DNA of 64,000 nucleotides from Tritrichomonas musculus (GCA_039105265.1 JAPFFF010000002.1:6324001-6388000); one strand, 5' to 3'; positions 9,561-19,237 are shown, counted from the first letter of the stretch. The notes: a model not told the origin generated them from the sequence alone. Program-made: numbers and translations.

Positions 9561-9590
9561 GTTACCAATTTGATACTAGTAGTAGGAGGA
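9561..9590. repeat. Right arm of 30-bp inverted repeat around the 437-aa gene
   Basis: This is the exact reverse complement of 8041-8070. The two arms enclose about 1.5 kb with only one gene. Confidence 0.85.
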
Positions 9591-9637
9591 ATCTAGTAGT
9601 AGTATGAGAGACCCTTCAGGATACCCTTAGGAGACCC

Positions 9638-9665
9638 TAGTAGTGATGATAGTTCCGCATGGGGA
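9638..9665. repeat. 28-bp inverted repeat, left arm (partner 9843-9870)
   Basis: This arm is the exact reverse complement of 9843-9870, with 177 bases between the arms. The right arm encodes the S-S-D-D-S-S-A-W-G end of the fibre-like protein; the left arm is an inverted copy of that segment in non-coding DNA. Confidence 0.85.
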
Positions 9666-9821
9666 TATTGGGGATATGGAGGGAATACCTGGCACATGCA
9701 ATTTCCTTTAAAAGACCATAGATTCCTTTGATTTGGACTATGACATTTCAGCAAAAATTCAAGGTCTGGAGCTTAATTTTAAATGGTTATGTGAATATCA
9801 AAATTAGGCTAGATGTGGCTG

Positions 9822-11366
9822 TTATATTTGAAATTTATCTGGTCCCCATGCGGAACTATCATCACTACTATCCTCAAGATTACAGGGATTTGCTAATAAA
9901 GTTTGTTTCTCATCTTTATCATAATGAAGAATAATATTATCATTTATATCACTTATTAAAAAACCACAGGGTGTAGCTCCAAAACTAGCTTCATTATAAG
10001 AAGAATCATAATTTATAATCTTCAAAGCAGGTCTACCATAATGTGATTCTAGAGATACACATTTATTATTATCTGTGTTTGTCATCACTATAGAATTCTT
10101 TTCTGCATCATACTTAAACAAATTATATTTTGTTAGTTCTTCTACTAATTTTACAGTAGGCACAGCAACATCATTTGTGGTAGAACTTTCATCATACTGC
10201 TGTGAATTTACCACAGTTGGAATAGATGTAATCTGGGCATATGTAGAAAGATCTGGTAATTCAGTTTTGAGAGCATAAGGTTCGAGATCAGGAATTGTAG
10301 GAATATCAGTTTTGAGAGCATATGGAGTAAGATCAATAGTAGGAATATCAGTTTTGAGAGCATATGGTTCGAGATCACCACCATAAGTCACATATTCTGT
10401 AAAGTATGTTTCGTTTGGATCATGATTTAGTAGAGTCTCATCAGAAAAATTGGAATTAACGTTCAAAAATTTGACTTTACCATCTTTCCAATAATAAATG
10501 CTGGTGTCTAACCTAATTTGAGTATATCCTTGTTGCCCCGGGAATGTAAACCTTTTCTTGGTACCGCTAGTAGCGTTTTGGACTTCTATATTTTGAAGAG
10601 TACCATTTATAACATCTGCTGTGATACCCACCCAATCTGGCTCGTTCGCAGAATTTGTCCACCTCAGTACTATTTTTACACCAAAATTCGTAGGTTTCTT
10701 AGCTAAATTAAATACAAAAGAATTTCCCCCATCCTTTCTGTCAACTTCATATGGGATATTATTAGTTTTAGTAGCATATGGAGTAAGATCATAAGTAGGT
10801 ATATCAGTTTTGAGTGCGTATGGTTCGAGATCAATAGTAGGAATATCAGTCTTGAGTGCGTATGGTTCTAGATCAACAGTAGGTATATCAGTTTTGAGAG
10901 CATACTTTTCTTCTGCAACTTCTTTAGTCTCATACTTATTAAACTCATATGCTAGTTCATCTTCGTCTACAAATTTCTCTTCTACTTGTGCAGAGGTATA
11001 ATACGGACTCAAATCTACCGTAGCAATTTCATCTTTCTTCACATATGGAGTAAGGTCAGGAATTTCATCTTTCTTGGCATATATGGTCATATCTTTATTT
11101 TCAACAGCTGCGATTCTCTCTTCATGATTTACAAGCTGTGATTTTATAGAAATTCCTCCAAGAACCATATCTCCATCAACAATAATATCATCTTTAACAT
11201 ATATAGATTCATAGTCATTATTGTCATTACCAGAATTGCTATTTACAAAAGCGCCATCCTCAACATTTTTCTTTGTTAGTATTCCTGTCATTTGATATAA
11301 AAAGAAAAGTCCAACAATAACGATACTCAGAGTAGTGACAGTCAAAAATGATACCAATAATAGCAA
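9822..11366 (-). CDS. Fibre-like repeat protein of the Maverick element
   Basis: This protein is built around many copies of the pattern D-L-x-P-Y-A-L-K-T-D-I-P-T, clustered in two zones either side of a globular region (about residues 205-325). It resembles the stalk repeats of phage or virus fibre/adhesin proteins and bacterial trimeric adhesins. Near the N-terminus of the open frame is a hydrophobic stretch (LTVTTLSIVIVGLFFLYQ) that could anchor it in a membrane. The first ATG lies after that stretch and the frame opens with TTG, so the true start is uncertain. The C-terminus has a compact domain. An attachment or spike role is inferred from repeat type and from the neighbouring structural genes. 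Confidence 0.7.
   Translation of the reverse strand: MLLLVSFLTVTTLSIVIVGLFFLYQMTGILTKKNVEDGAFVNSNSGNDNNDYESIYVKDDIIVDGDMVLGGISIKSQLVNHEERIAAVENKDMTIYAKKDEIPDLTPYVKKDEIATVDLSPYYTSAQVEEKFVDEDELAYEFNKYETKEVAEEKYALKTDIPTVDLEPYALKTDIPTIDLEPYALKTDIPTYDLTPYATKTNNIPYEVDRKDGGNSFVFNLAKKPTNFGVKIVLRWTNSANEPDWVGITADVINGTLQNIEVQNATSGTKKRFTFPGQQGYTQIRLDTSIYYWKDGKVKFLNVNSNFSDETLLNHDPNETYFTEYVTYGGDLEPYALKTDIPTIDLTPYALKTDIPTIPDLEPYALKTELPDLSTYAQITSIPTVVNSQQYDESSTTNDVAVPTVKLVEELTKYNLFKYDAEKNSIVMTNTDNNKCVSLESHYGRPALKIINYDSSYNEASFGATPCGFLISDINDNIILHYDKDEKQTLLANPCNLEDSSDDSSAWGPDKFQI
9843..9870. repeat. 28-bp inverted repeat, right arm (partner 9638-9665)
   Basis: This arm is the exact reverse complement of 9638-9665 and lies inside the last codons of the fibre-like gene. 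Confidence 0.85.
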
Positions 11367-11997
11367 CTTTCATAAATGATATCTACACTACTAAAATCTA
11401 ATACTGTTACTATAATTATTGACTTTCATGAATGATATCTACACTACTGATTTTCATAAATGGTAGTAACAAAAATGAAATCATAAAAATAATTCCCTAT
11501 AATGACAATCATCAACGATACCAACAATATTGAAACCTACATGTGATATTCTATTCCAGACTTCCGAGAAACTACTCTCACTATCAAATGACCTCATTTA
11601 ATACTCCTACTACATACTGATTTTCGATATTTACACTACTCACTCGGAAGTTTTGTCAAGAATATTAAAACAGAGATTTAATAAGTAGAGTAGCAGAACA
11701 GAGATTTAATAAGTAGAGTAGCAGAACAGAGATTTGATAAGTAGAGTAACAATTATGAAAGCCAGTATTGAGAGTAGCAAAAATAGATGTCAGTATTGAG
11801 AGTACCATTTATGAAAGTCAGTATTGAGAGTACCGTTTCTGAAAATCACTATTGAGAGTACCGTTTCTGAAAATCACTATTGAGAGTACCGTTTCTGAAA
11901 ATCACTATTGAGAGTACCGTTTCTGATTATCACTATTGAGAGTACTATTGTGGGCACCGCTTTTGATTATCGTTATTGTTTCGCTCTCATTCTTTGT
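11367..11997. other. Repeat-rich Maverick spacer
   Basis: This 631-base spacer between two minus-strand genes holds no supported frame. Its left part repeats words such as TTTCATAAATGATATCTACACTACT; its right part is a 28-bp minisatellite, listed separately. Confidence 0.6.
11670..11961. repeat. 28-bp minisatellite, about 10 units of two types
   Basis: Type 1 is the unit beginning ACAGAGATTTAATAAGTAGA, starting at 11670, 11698 and 11726. Type 2 is the unit beginning TATTGAGAGTACCGTTTCTG, starting at 11766, 11794, 11822, 11850, 11878, 11906 and 11934. Both have an exact period of 28, and both contain a GAGTA core, so they probably derive from one ancestor. Confidence 0.9.
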
Positions 11998-12330
11998 TCA
12001 GTATTCTAATTTCAGAAATAGTGTAAAGTTATCTGGCTCAATAATGTTACCATTCGTGTCTGTAAACCATACTTTAAATTGTCTTTTCGTACCTACAAAT
12101 TCATATTTTCTATTATCATCAGGAGGTACAACATTTGCATACCATACTAGAGAATCACAATATTCGTCCCTCTGTATAAAACTACAGTGAATTTCAGTTT
12201 CGCCATCAAGATAACCTTTGCAAGTTGCACGACAGTATTGAAAGGAAATATATCTTTTGTTAAGACTGCTAGTAAATTCTGAGGGTAAATTATTGTTGTA
12301 GTCTTTGGTGATGAAGTAAGTTTTTACCAT
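11998..12330 (-). CDS. Small Maverick protein of unknown function (110 aa)
   Basis: The frame is 110 residues with an ATG at 12330. It is beta-rich by eye and ends with FTDTNGNIIEPDNFTLFLKL, a D-x-N-G-x-x-I ending followed by alternating hydrophobics, which resembles C-termini of small capsid-associated jelly-roll proteins. Four cysteines are present. This is a candidate minor structural protein, by inference only. Confidence 0.55.
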   Translation of the reverse strand: MVKTYFITKDYNNNLPSEFTSSLNKRYISFQYCRATCKGYLDGETEIHCSFIQRDEYCDSLVWYANVVPPDDNRKYEFVGTKRQFKVWFTDTNGNIIEPDNFTLFLKLEY

Positions 12331-12350
12331 TTTTTTATGAAAAAAGAATC

Positions 12351-12458
12351 TATGTTTTGTAATTTGTGAATATTATCTATGTTTTGTAATTTGTGAATAT
12401 TATCTATGTTTTGTAATTTGTGAATATTATCTATGTTTTGTAATTTGTGAATATCATA
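12351..12458. repeat. 27-bp minisatellite, 4 units
   Basis: Units beginning TATGTTTTGTAATTTGTGAA start at 12351, 12378, 12405 and 12432. The array fills the gap between two diverging genes and ends 28 bases before the ATG of the 440-aa gene, so it may carry promoter function. Confidence 0.9.
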
Positions 12459-12485
12459 TATGTTATTTTTTTCTGAAAATTTAAA

Positions 12486-13808
12486 ATGGCACAGCAAGAA
12501 GTAAATATTGAGGATGAAATTTTAGATAATTTGCCGATAGAAACTATTCCACAGCAATTATGGCACCCACAAGCACAAGTACAAAGAGCAGAGTTACCAT
12601 CACAGTTTGTACCAGGAGCACAGTGGAACAAGACGCCTAGAGATAGAGATTTCAAGAGTTATGGACTTCCTAATTACATGGATCCTAGAAATAGTAATGT
12701 TCAAGAAATCATGGGACATACAAATACTGATGCAGACTTACTTACAATGTTTAATAAGCTCAATGGTACTGACATCAAACCTGAAAACATGGATGAACTT
12801 TTTGGAACTACAGAACAACAAAGAGCATATGCAAGACAGTGGTTAATAAAAGGTATAACAGAAAAGGTCAGCAGCATTAATCCAGGTGGTTTCACTTCTA
12901 AAGTTGGTATGGACGACCTTGCAAAATTAATCCTAAATATGAAACGTGATATCACTAGAGTAAAACAAGCAATATCACCAGCAGGCGCAGATCGTATGGT
13001 AGCAAAACATAACTCAAAAGCAAAGCCAAATGCAAAATGGTTTCTCAACAAAAAAGACCCCAATGGTCCTGCAGAAATTACAAACTTAACTGATATCAAC
13101 AATGATGGAATTCCTGATGTTGTTGTATATAATTCCAGAAACCAACCTTTATACATAAATGGCTACACAACTACCGTCTCTAAATTCCCACATGACCTTG
13201 CTTACTACCAACAATTCCCACTAAGGAAAGACAGAGCAGGAAATCCTAAGAATAAGTGGCTTCGGGAACAATTTCATAACTTACGCTATATCGATGATGA
13301 CGGTACTGATCCTAGAAATATCGGTAATGTTGCTCCAGGCTATAGAGGATTTCCAGATGGTGTTAACACTACTGGCTACTCTGTTCGTAAAGCTAAGAGA
13401 CTTTCACCATTCCAGAGATTCAGAAAGTACCTTCTCGATAAAGAACTCACACTTAAGTATGCTTATGCTCCAATACAGAATTTACCAGCAGAAGTTAAAT
13501 TGCCTATTATTCAAAGAGCTATAGCACACTTATGGCAAACATTATTTATAAATCCTATATTGAACAAATATGGTATAGATGGTAATAATCCTAGCGCTGT
13601 TGCCAAAGCTAAGAAGGATTATAGAGATGAAATTGATGATCTGGTGACTGGAAGTATAAGTGACTTGTACTACGGAAATCAACAAACCAAAGATAACACA
13701 AGAAATAACATCATTACTACACTCAAATCTGCCATCATACAATACTGCCAAGCTAATAACATTCCATATGATCAAAATGCACAACCACCACCACAAAGAA
13801 GACAGTAA
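12486..13808 (+). CDS. Conserved Maverick virion-type protein (440 aa)
   Basis: This is an open frame of 440 residues. The N-terminal part is rich in Q/P. A central segment has the words ITNLTDINNDGIPDVVVYN, a calcium-loop-like D-x-N-x-D-G-x-P-D pattern, followed by PLYINGYTTTVSKFPHDLAYYQQFP; this pairing is characteristic of a conserved protein found in trichomonad Mavericks next to the ATPase and capsid genes. The C-terminus is proline/glutamine-rich. Its place at the head of the plus-strand structural run suggests a virion or packaging role. The exact role is unknown. Confidence 0.7.
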   Translation: MAQQEVNIEDEILDNLPIETIPQQLWHPQAQVQRAELPSQFVPGAQWNKTPRDRDFKSYGLPNYMDPRNSNVQEIMGHTNTDADLLTMFNKLNGTDIKPENMDELFGTTEQQRAYARQWLIKGITEKVSSINPGGFTSKVGMDDLAKLILNMKRDITRVKQAISPAGADRMVAKHNSKAKPNAKWFLNKKDPNGPAEITNLTDINNDGIPDVVVYNSRNQPLYINGYTTTVSKFPHDLAYYQQFPLRKDRAGNPKNKWLREQFHNLRYIDDDGTDPRNIGNVAPGYRGFPDGVNTTGYSVRKAKRLSPFQRFRKYLLDKELTLKYAYAPIQNLPAEVKLPIIQRAIAHLWQTLFINPILNKYGIDGNNPSAVAKAKKDYRDEIDDLVTGSISDLYYGNQQTKDNTRNNIITTLKSAIIQYCQANNIPYDQNAQPPPQRRQ

Positions 13809-13894
13809 GAAGGGGAACCATAAATGAGAGGAACCATAAGTGAGAGTTATTTATTTTTGCCGCTACTGTGCTTTCCCAATTTACCAACAGCAAA

Positions 13895-14701
13895 ATGAGT
13901 CTAGAAAAAGTTCATGACATAGTATCACAAGCACTGGAGATAAACAAAAATAACTTAAGTGGCAGCAGCATAGATGAAATCCACAGTGATATAGATGTTC
14001 GCTACAACTCTGTGAATGTTATAGTAGGAAAACAGTCTATGGGGAAAACTGTGATAGCACTACAGGAAATCATAAAAATATCACTTCTTAGTACACACCA
14101 TTTGTTAATATATGTTACGAAGAACGGAGATGAGAATGATAAAAGTTGGCAGTCACTGAAAACATTTATTCAAATCCCGTATATAGTAATAAGTGAGAAA
14201 AATTGTAAGGACGCTATTCAAGAATTAATATCGGCTAAGAACCTGTACTATATGATAAAGAGAGAAAATTTAGAGGAAAAAATAGATGATGATCAGAAGG
14301 AGGATATGCTACAAGTATTGCACGTTCATGATTTCAGCAAAGACAGCCTACATACTCTTATACTCTTTGATGATATAGCAAATTCAAAATTGTTCGCGGC
14401 ACCAGAATCATATTTCTCACAACAACTACGACGCTGCAGACACACAAATATATCTTACTTCTTGCTTATACAATCATGGAAAGGACTCGCACCACATATC
14501 AAGAACGAAATCACAACATTATTTATCTTCCCGTGCTTTAACAAACAGCAACTTCACTTCATATATTCACAGTCCGCGAGTAACTTAACTTTTGAAGAAT
14601 TCTATGATATGTATAAAACTATGTCAGAAATGAAAAATAAACGTCCTTATATGATAGTACATGTGACAGAAGGAGGAGAAACAAAAATAAAAAATAAATG
14701 A
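13895..14701 (+). CDS. Maverick packaging ATPase (FtsK/HerA, A32-like), fossil
   Basis: This is a P-loop ATPase of the genome-packaging type found in Polintons and large DNA viruses. The Walker A motif is GKQSMGKT (about residue 45), Walker B is TLILFDDI (about 155), and a downstream RRCRHTNISYFLLIQSW segment (about 185-200) with a terminal glutamine fits the sensor motif of the family. The first ATG at 13895 gives 268 residues, the normal size. It sits between the 440-aa conserved gene and the capsid genes, as usual for the family. Confidence 0.9.
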   Translation: MSLEKVHDIVSQALEINKNNLSGSSIDEIHSDIDVRYNSVNVIVGKQSMGKTVIALQEIIKISLLSTHHLLIYVTKNGDENDKSWQSLKTFIQIPYIVISEKNCKDAIQELISAKNLYYMIKRENLEEKIDDDQKEDMLQVLHVHDFSKDSLHTLILFDDIANSKLFAAPESYFSQQLRRCRHTNISYFLLIQSWKGLAPHIKNEITTLFIFPCFNKQQLHFIYSQSASNLTFEEFYDMYKTMSEMKNKRPYMIVHVTEGGETKIKNK

Positions 14702-14709
14702 ACTTGTAC

Positions 14710-15033
14710 TTATGATTTATCTTGTGGAGGATTTAAGAATTGTATGATCCTGTTTATAGTTTCTTTCATTTGGCGTATCTCATCTTGCACATTCATTTCT
14801 GGCTCCTCCTCCTTTTTCTCCTCGTGCTTCTTCTCCTCGTGCTTCTTCAGCATTAAAACATCTTTGATTTTGGTAATTCTGTAACCTCGTATATGATAGA
14901 GCTTATTAAGTTTGTGAGTTGTGGTGCTATCTATTTCCTCCTTATGCTTGTTGTAAAATAAATTAAATTCGTCTGGGGATTCAAATTCTTTTATATAATT
15001 TGTTATAGGCTGGAGTATTTTGATTTCTGTCAT
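14710..15033 (-). CDS. Small coiled-coil Maverick protein (107 aa)
   Basis: The start at 15033 (MTEIKILQP) is the first ATG. An N-terminal half with Y/F and E residues is followed by a K/E/H-rich stretch with a tandem HEEKKHEEKKEEE word (about residues 65-80) and a C-terminal amphipathic helix. It converges on the ATPase gene with only 8 bases between the stops. The function is unknown. A scaffold or assembly role would be a guess. Confidence 0.55.
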   Translation of the reverse strand: MTEIKILQPITNYIKEFESPDEFNLFYNKHKEEIDSTTTHKLNKLYHIRGYRITKIKDVLMLKKHEEKKHEEKKEEEPEMNVQDEIRQMKETINRIIQFLNPPQDKS

Positions 15034-15213
15034 CTTTATTTCAAACAAAAATGATAATAACAAATATTCTTCTTTCGTGTTTAATCATAGTTGAATTTTT
15101 ACGATTGTGTGTGGAAATAAAAGCTGTACTCCCTGCTGAAGATCCGCCGTTAGATGAAGAAATGAGGAAAAAATTGTACTGCTAAAAATAAATGCCAGAA
15201 ATTCAAACCTACC

Positions 15214-15525
15214 TTACTTCAGCATAGGAACATCAAATCTGCCTGGATTTCTGCGTCTTCCCATATTGTGCATGAGTCCTAATTGTGGATTGCTATATTG
15301 TGGTTGTAATTGTGGAGGGCTATCATTATTGTTATTATTTTTGTCACCATTTGCCCAAGCATCTGCCTTATCTGCAAAATTACCAACAGTATTGAGAACA
15401 TTTCCTACTGTACCACCAAAGACTGGAGCTACTGCTTTTGCTACTTTAGATACTATAGGTGCTGCTTTACTTACGACATTTTTCACGCCTTTTGCTATTT
15501 TTTTGAAGAAACTTCCGAAAGCCAT
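15214..15525 (-). CDS. Small amphipathic/glycine-rich structural protein (minor capsid-like)
   Basis: This 103-residue protein starts at 15525. Its first 40 residues form an amphipathic Ala/Val/Lys helix (FFKKIAKGVKNVVSKAAP and onward) like the membrane-active or DNA-condensing peptides of adenovirus-type and Polinton minor capsid proteins. A poly-N linker and an R-R-R-N-P-G-R basic tail follow. It is divergent from the major capsid gene with only 43 bases between the two ATGs, so both probably share a promoter. The assignment is by composition and location. Confidence 0.65.
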   Translation of the reverse strand: MAFGSFFKKIAKGVKNVVSKAAPIVSKVAKAVAPVFGGTVGNVLNTVGNFADKADAWANGDKNNNNNDSPPQLQPQYSNPQLGLMHNMGRRRNPGRFDVPMLK

Positions 15526-15568
15526 GATTTTGAATTCGTAGAAAAAGATAATTTTTTTGAAAACACAA

Positions 15569-17497
15569 ATGACATTCCACAACGCTCAAGTAAAGAATTT
15601 AGGAAATGATGAAGGAGACGTACTCGGGTTTTTCCAAAATAAGATGCGCAATTTAATACAAAAAAACGGCGGCGATAATAGTTTTTCATTTATTATGGAA
15701 GAATTTAAAGACAAAGATGCTCCTCTCCATGTTGGAACTAAAACACGAATAAAACTCACACACTCAGGACACACAATAACACAAATAGAAAAGTCGTTTT
15801 CTACTATACTCCTCGACTTCAGAATAAAATTATCAGACCCTATAGATGTTTCCGCAGATAAAAACAGACTTATGAAAATCTTTGTTGGTTTCAAAAATGC
15901 TGTAGAATTCTATGAGGACTGTAGATTCTGGATAAATGGTACTCTCCTCACTGCCTACAGACAAGATGATCTCCAACGAGAGTCTTTCGCGTATAACAGT
16001 ATCAAACCTAGAGATGCAAAAGCTTCTAGTAAATTCAGTCATAGTATCTGGGAAAACGTTGCACAATACTCACCATCTGTCTGTGGAACTTACATTGACT
16101 TGGTAGACATAGCTGATGGACAGCCACATACTTTCACTATTGAGCTTACAATTCCATTTACATATCAACTTGTACTTCAAGCATGGCAACTCTACCCAAA
16201 TGCTATCTGTGGTGAAATAGAAGAGGAAGTCAAAACTAGCCTCCGCGCTATGGTCTGGTGTCAAATAAATCCAAATATTGTAAAAGAAACATTGCAGTTC
16301 TTGGAGGATAAAGAAATTACAGAACAAATTCCGGCAGTCGTACCTATCTCACGTAAGTTCACACAAGTAGGAAGACCATCAAATATCGTCGTTCATTATT
16401 CAGAAAAGCCAGCCTCTACACAAACTCTCCACATACAATACCAAAGATTACATGCAAGAAAAGCTTACACAGATACAGAACCAGCAAGTAGGGCAGACAC
16501 ACATAATGATGAAGCAGAACCTTTGACGATAGACTTTCATTATACCGAAGCTGACTACACTAAATATGGAGTCAAAAAGGAGGACATAAATAAAGCTACT
16601 TTTGCGACTATGATAGCTGCTGCCAATCCTGATTATGTTCTCAGTGCTGGAGATGATGTAAAAATCATAAGTGAAAAAATAGAAGGAGCTTTAATTACTG
16701 ATGTTAAAGATAGCGACAACAATATCAACCTCAGCGTAGGTAAAGTAACTCTAGATGTCCTTAGTGGCACAATACAATTGGGACGCAGCAACTTGGCAGG
16801 ATTTGGACTAAAACAAGAAACATACCAAGGTTTAGTTCGAGAATTACAAACACCATTGCTAGTACCTGCACAAGAATTAACACGAGAAATCTTTGAGGGA
16901 AGTGCAAAGGTAAACGGACTTGAAATCTCTAAGTCTGTACCTCTTCGTAACGCTACTAATATTACGATGATGTTTCCAAAATCGCCGGCAGATATCACCT
17001 GCTTTGATAATATTATGTACAGAAATGTTCAACTTGTAGTTAACAAAAGAACATACCCAGATACTGAATTCAGTGATACTTGTGCAGCAAGGTTCTATCA
17101 ACATCAACTTATAGCAAATGAACTTGATGGAACTTTAGAAGCAACACAGGAATTTGAGGATTCTTTCACGCAGCCACTTAATGATCCTGCTACAGGGAAA
17201 AGATACACAAATTGCAGAAGTGATGGTACTTCTTTCGGTATCAACTTCCAAATGGAGAGAAGTAATGCTGGCTATGTCTTTGACGGTATCGACACTGGTA
17301 CAGCATCTATTACAGTCACATTTAGAGGACAACCTATGTACCAAGGAGAGAACGACACTTACTTTATACCAGACCCAGAATACCCAGACCAACACCCACC
17401 TGCACCAGAAGCTTGGATTTGCAGCGATACATACTGGACCTGGAGCACAAATGGTGTAGAGTATTATGCTGTAGGTGTCCCTGCTGGATATGAGTAA
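15569..17497 (+). CDS. Maverick major capsid protein (double jelly-roll), fossil
   Basis: This is the Polinton-type major capsid protein of 642 residues from the ATG at 15569. Typical stretches include the N-terminal FFQNKMRNLI, a FRIKLSDPIDVSADKNRL-like strand region, CRFWINGTLLTAYRQDDLQRE and the SAYNSIKP-like segment (AYNSIKPRDAKASSKF) that mark the first jelly roll. The second half (around 330-600) carries the second roll, with FGINFQMERSNAGYVFDGID near the end. The size is that of the family. It lies two genes beyond the packaging ATPase, as in other trichomonad Mavericks. Confidence 0.88.
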   Translation: MTFHNAQVKNLGNDEGDVLGFFQNKMRNLIQKNGGDNSFSFIMEEFKDKDAPLHVGTKTRIKLTHSGHTITQIEKSFSTILLDFRIKLSDPIDVSADKNRLMKIFVGFKNAVEFYEDCRFWINGTLLTAYRQDDLQRESFAYNSIKPRDAKASSKFSHSIWENVAQYSPSVCGTYIDLVDIADGQPHTFTIELTIPFTYQLVLQAWQLYPNAICGEIEEEVKTSLRAMVWCQINPNIVKETLQFLEDKEITEQIPAVVPISRKFTQVGRPSNIVVHYSEKPASTQTLHIQYQRLHARKAYTDTEPASRADTHNDEAEPLTIDFHYTEADYTKYGVKKEDINKATFATMIAAANPDYVLSAGDDVKIISEKIEGALITDVKDSDNNINLSVGKVTLDVLSGTIQLGRSNLAGFGLKQETYQGLVRELQTPLLVPAQELTREIFEGSAKVNGLEISKSVPLRNATNITMMFPKSPADITCFDNIMYRNVQLVVNKRTYPDTEFSDTCAARFYQHQLIANELDGTLEATQEFEDSFTQPLNDPATGKRYTNCRSDGTSFGINFQMERSNAGYVFDGIDTGTASITVTFRGQPMYQGENDTYFIPDPEYPDQHPPAPEAWICSDTYWTWSTNGVEYYAVGVPAGYE

Positions 17498-17582
17498 ATT
17501 ATGGGCGCTCTTGAATTGTGATTTTGAGGATTTTTATTTTTGTTTGAACTTTTTTGAATTTTATCACATACACAAAAAATAG

Positions 17583-18098
17583 ATGGCAGAGAAAACAATA
17601 ATTACACCAAAGAACATCGAAAAGTACAAAATTTATTATGGTTATAGATGTTTAACAGCAACTGCGATCATGAATGTTCTAAAGCAGAACTTCCCTGCTC
17701 GTTATTTCGAAAAGGGACATTCCACATATGTTTTCATAGATAAGTACCAGACTATGCCAGATAATTTTGCAAAACCTGGCCGTGATAGCTGCAATGTTTA
17801 TGTAACTTGTATCTCTCTAGCTTCTGACACTGGCACACACGAAATCATAACAAATTATGAGCTAGAAATGTTGTTTAAATGTGGAAGATTATTTATTAGA
17901 GTAGACAAGAGTGAAAAATGGATGTGGAAATGTGGAATGAAATATGTAGAAATCAGAAATGAAATCACAGATGCAGGAACTTTTACTTATTATAGTTCGT
18001 GGTTATCACATACAGCAATTCCACCAACAGAAAATGAAATACGAAAACAAAAAGAAAAGAGAAGTTTTGATATCGTTATGAACAATACTCGACCATGA
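17583..18098 (+). CDS. Maverick protein of unknown function (171 aa)
   Basis: The frame starts at 17583, 85 bases after the capsid gene, on the same strand. It is a mixed alpha/beta-looking soluble protein with several cysteines (YRCLTATAIMNVL; CNVYVTCISLA; KWMWKCGMKY) and a basic C-terminus. No motif is recognised. It is the last gene before the right edge of the element, so it may be a minor capsid or late accessory gene. Confidence 0.6.
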   Translation: MAEKTIITPKNIEKYKIYYGYRCLTATAIMNVLKQNFPARYFEKGHSTYVFIDKYQTMPDNFAKPGRDSCNVYVTCISLASDTGTHEIITNYELEMLFKCGRLFIRVDKSEKWMWKCGMKYVEIRNEITDAGTFTYYSSWLSHTAIPPTENEIRKQKEKRSFDIVMNNTRP

Positions 18099-19237
18099 AA
18101 TTAAGAGTTGAGAATTTTTTTATGCACAATACAGGTCCTAAAATCACCTACCTCAGATCAAATATTAAAACAGTATTGAAAACATATGTAAAGTTCAGAA
18201 ATTTATCTCGCATATGTATTTCGATAAATTTGAGATCATCAAAAAAGTTCATGATTTTGAGTTCGATGATGTAAATTTCGATTTTGAAAACAAGTCTGAG
18301 TGTAATTTTTGAAAAATCACGCCTGTTGTAGATCATATATGAAAATGATATAAGAATTGTACCGAAAGTTTGACAGTTGTACTTTCACTAGGCGCGGGAT
18401 GCAAAAAGGGGGGTTTTGGGACTTAGTCCTAAAATCACCCTTTTCATCATACTACTATTCTTTTTATTCCCATTGAATTTTTTTGAAATAATTTTTTTTT
18501 TATAAGAATTTTGACCGTTTATTTTTGATATTTCATGTAAATGAGGTTTTTCTTTATATTTAACAAATATTTGGATAAATTTTTTGGGGATATAAAACAT
18601 TACATCCTATGTTATTTAATTCCCAAGTTATAACAAATTTTGTTTTTTTAATCGTTAACAATTTTTTTATTAATTAAAAATTCAAATTAAATCCCAATAT
18701 TTATAGTTATAATATAAGCATAAATAATATTAAATTTATTTATACCATTTTTTTAATTTAAATCTCATTATTCATCGACTTTTTCTATATTTTTTTATTT
18801 AAAAAAAGCTAAAATTGAAATTTTTGTGTGATTAATATATAAAATTAAGATTCATACTTAAGTATTATACTTATGCATTATCTAAAACGCACGTTGGAAG
18901 CATAAATTAATCAAATTTTAACGATTTTCAATCTTTATTGAATAATATTAAAAAAAGCAAAAAGGGTCAAATAAAAAGCATAATAAGAGAATGATTGTAA
19001 AGAATATGTTTAGTAAAAACCATAAAATTGAAAAGAATCTAAAAAAATAAATATCGTCATCGAATAATTTTTCAAATATGAATTAGCAACGAATTGAGAT
19101 CATCTATACACTTAGGAACTGTAATAATATTTTGGTCTCGATGTTTCAGAAATTGAGCAAAGGAACTTGTATAAAAAAAAAATGGGTGAATTCTATGATT
19201 TACGATCACTCTTTCAAAATTAGATTATATTAGACCT
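18099..19237. other. Right edge of Maverick and AT-rich host DNA
   Basis: No gene is visible. A 14-bp direct repeat GTCCTAAAATCACC occurs at 18135-18148 and 18426-18439. A short GC-rich patch (GCGCGGGATGC, followed by a G-run) at about 18391-18415 may mark the terminal repeat region. Beyond about 18440 the DNA is typical AT-rich intergenic sequence. Confidence 0.5.

Larger units (their letters stand above)
1..18440. mobile_element. Maverick/Polinton virus-like element, left end outside window
   Basis: This is a large self-synthesising DNA element of the Maverick/Polinton family, treated as a fossil. It carries family hallmarks: protein-primed family B DNA polymerase (minus strand, left), FtsK/HerA-type packaging ATPase and double jelly-roll major capsid protein (plus strand, right), plus accessory genes. 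Integrase, protease and the left terminal inverted repeat must lie left of base 1 or be absent. The right edge is approximate: the last element-like gene ends at 18098, and sequence composition shifts to host-like AT-rich DNA near 18440. Most frames are long and open, so the copy looks nearly whole and fairly young, with about one visible break. Confidence 0.9.

Noticed and set aside
11670-11961. CRISPR array
   Set aside because: Period 28 without unique spacers; tandem repeat only.
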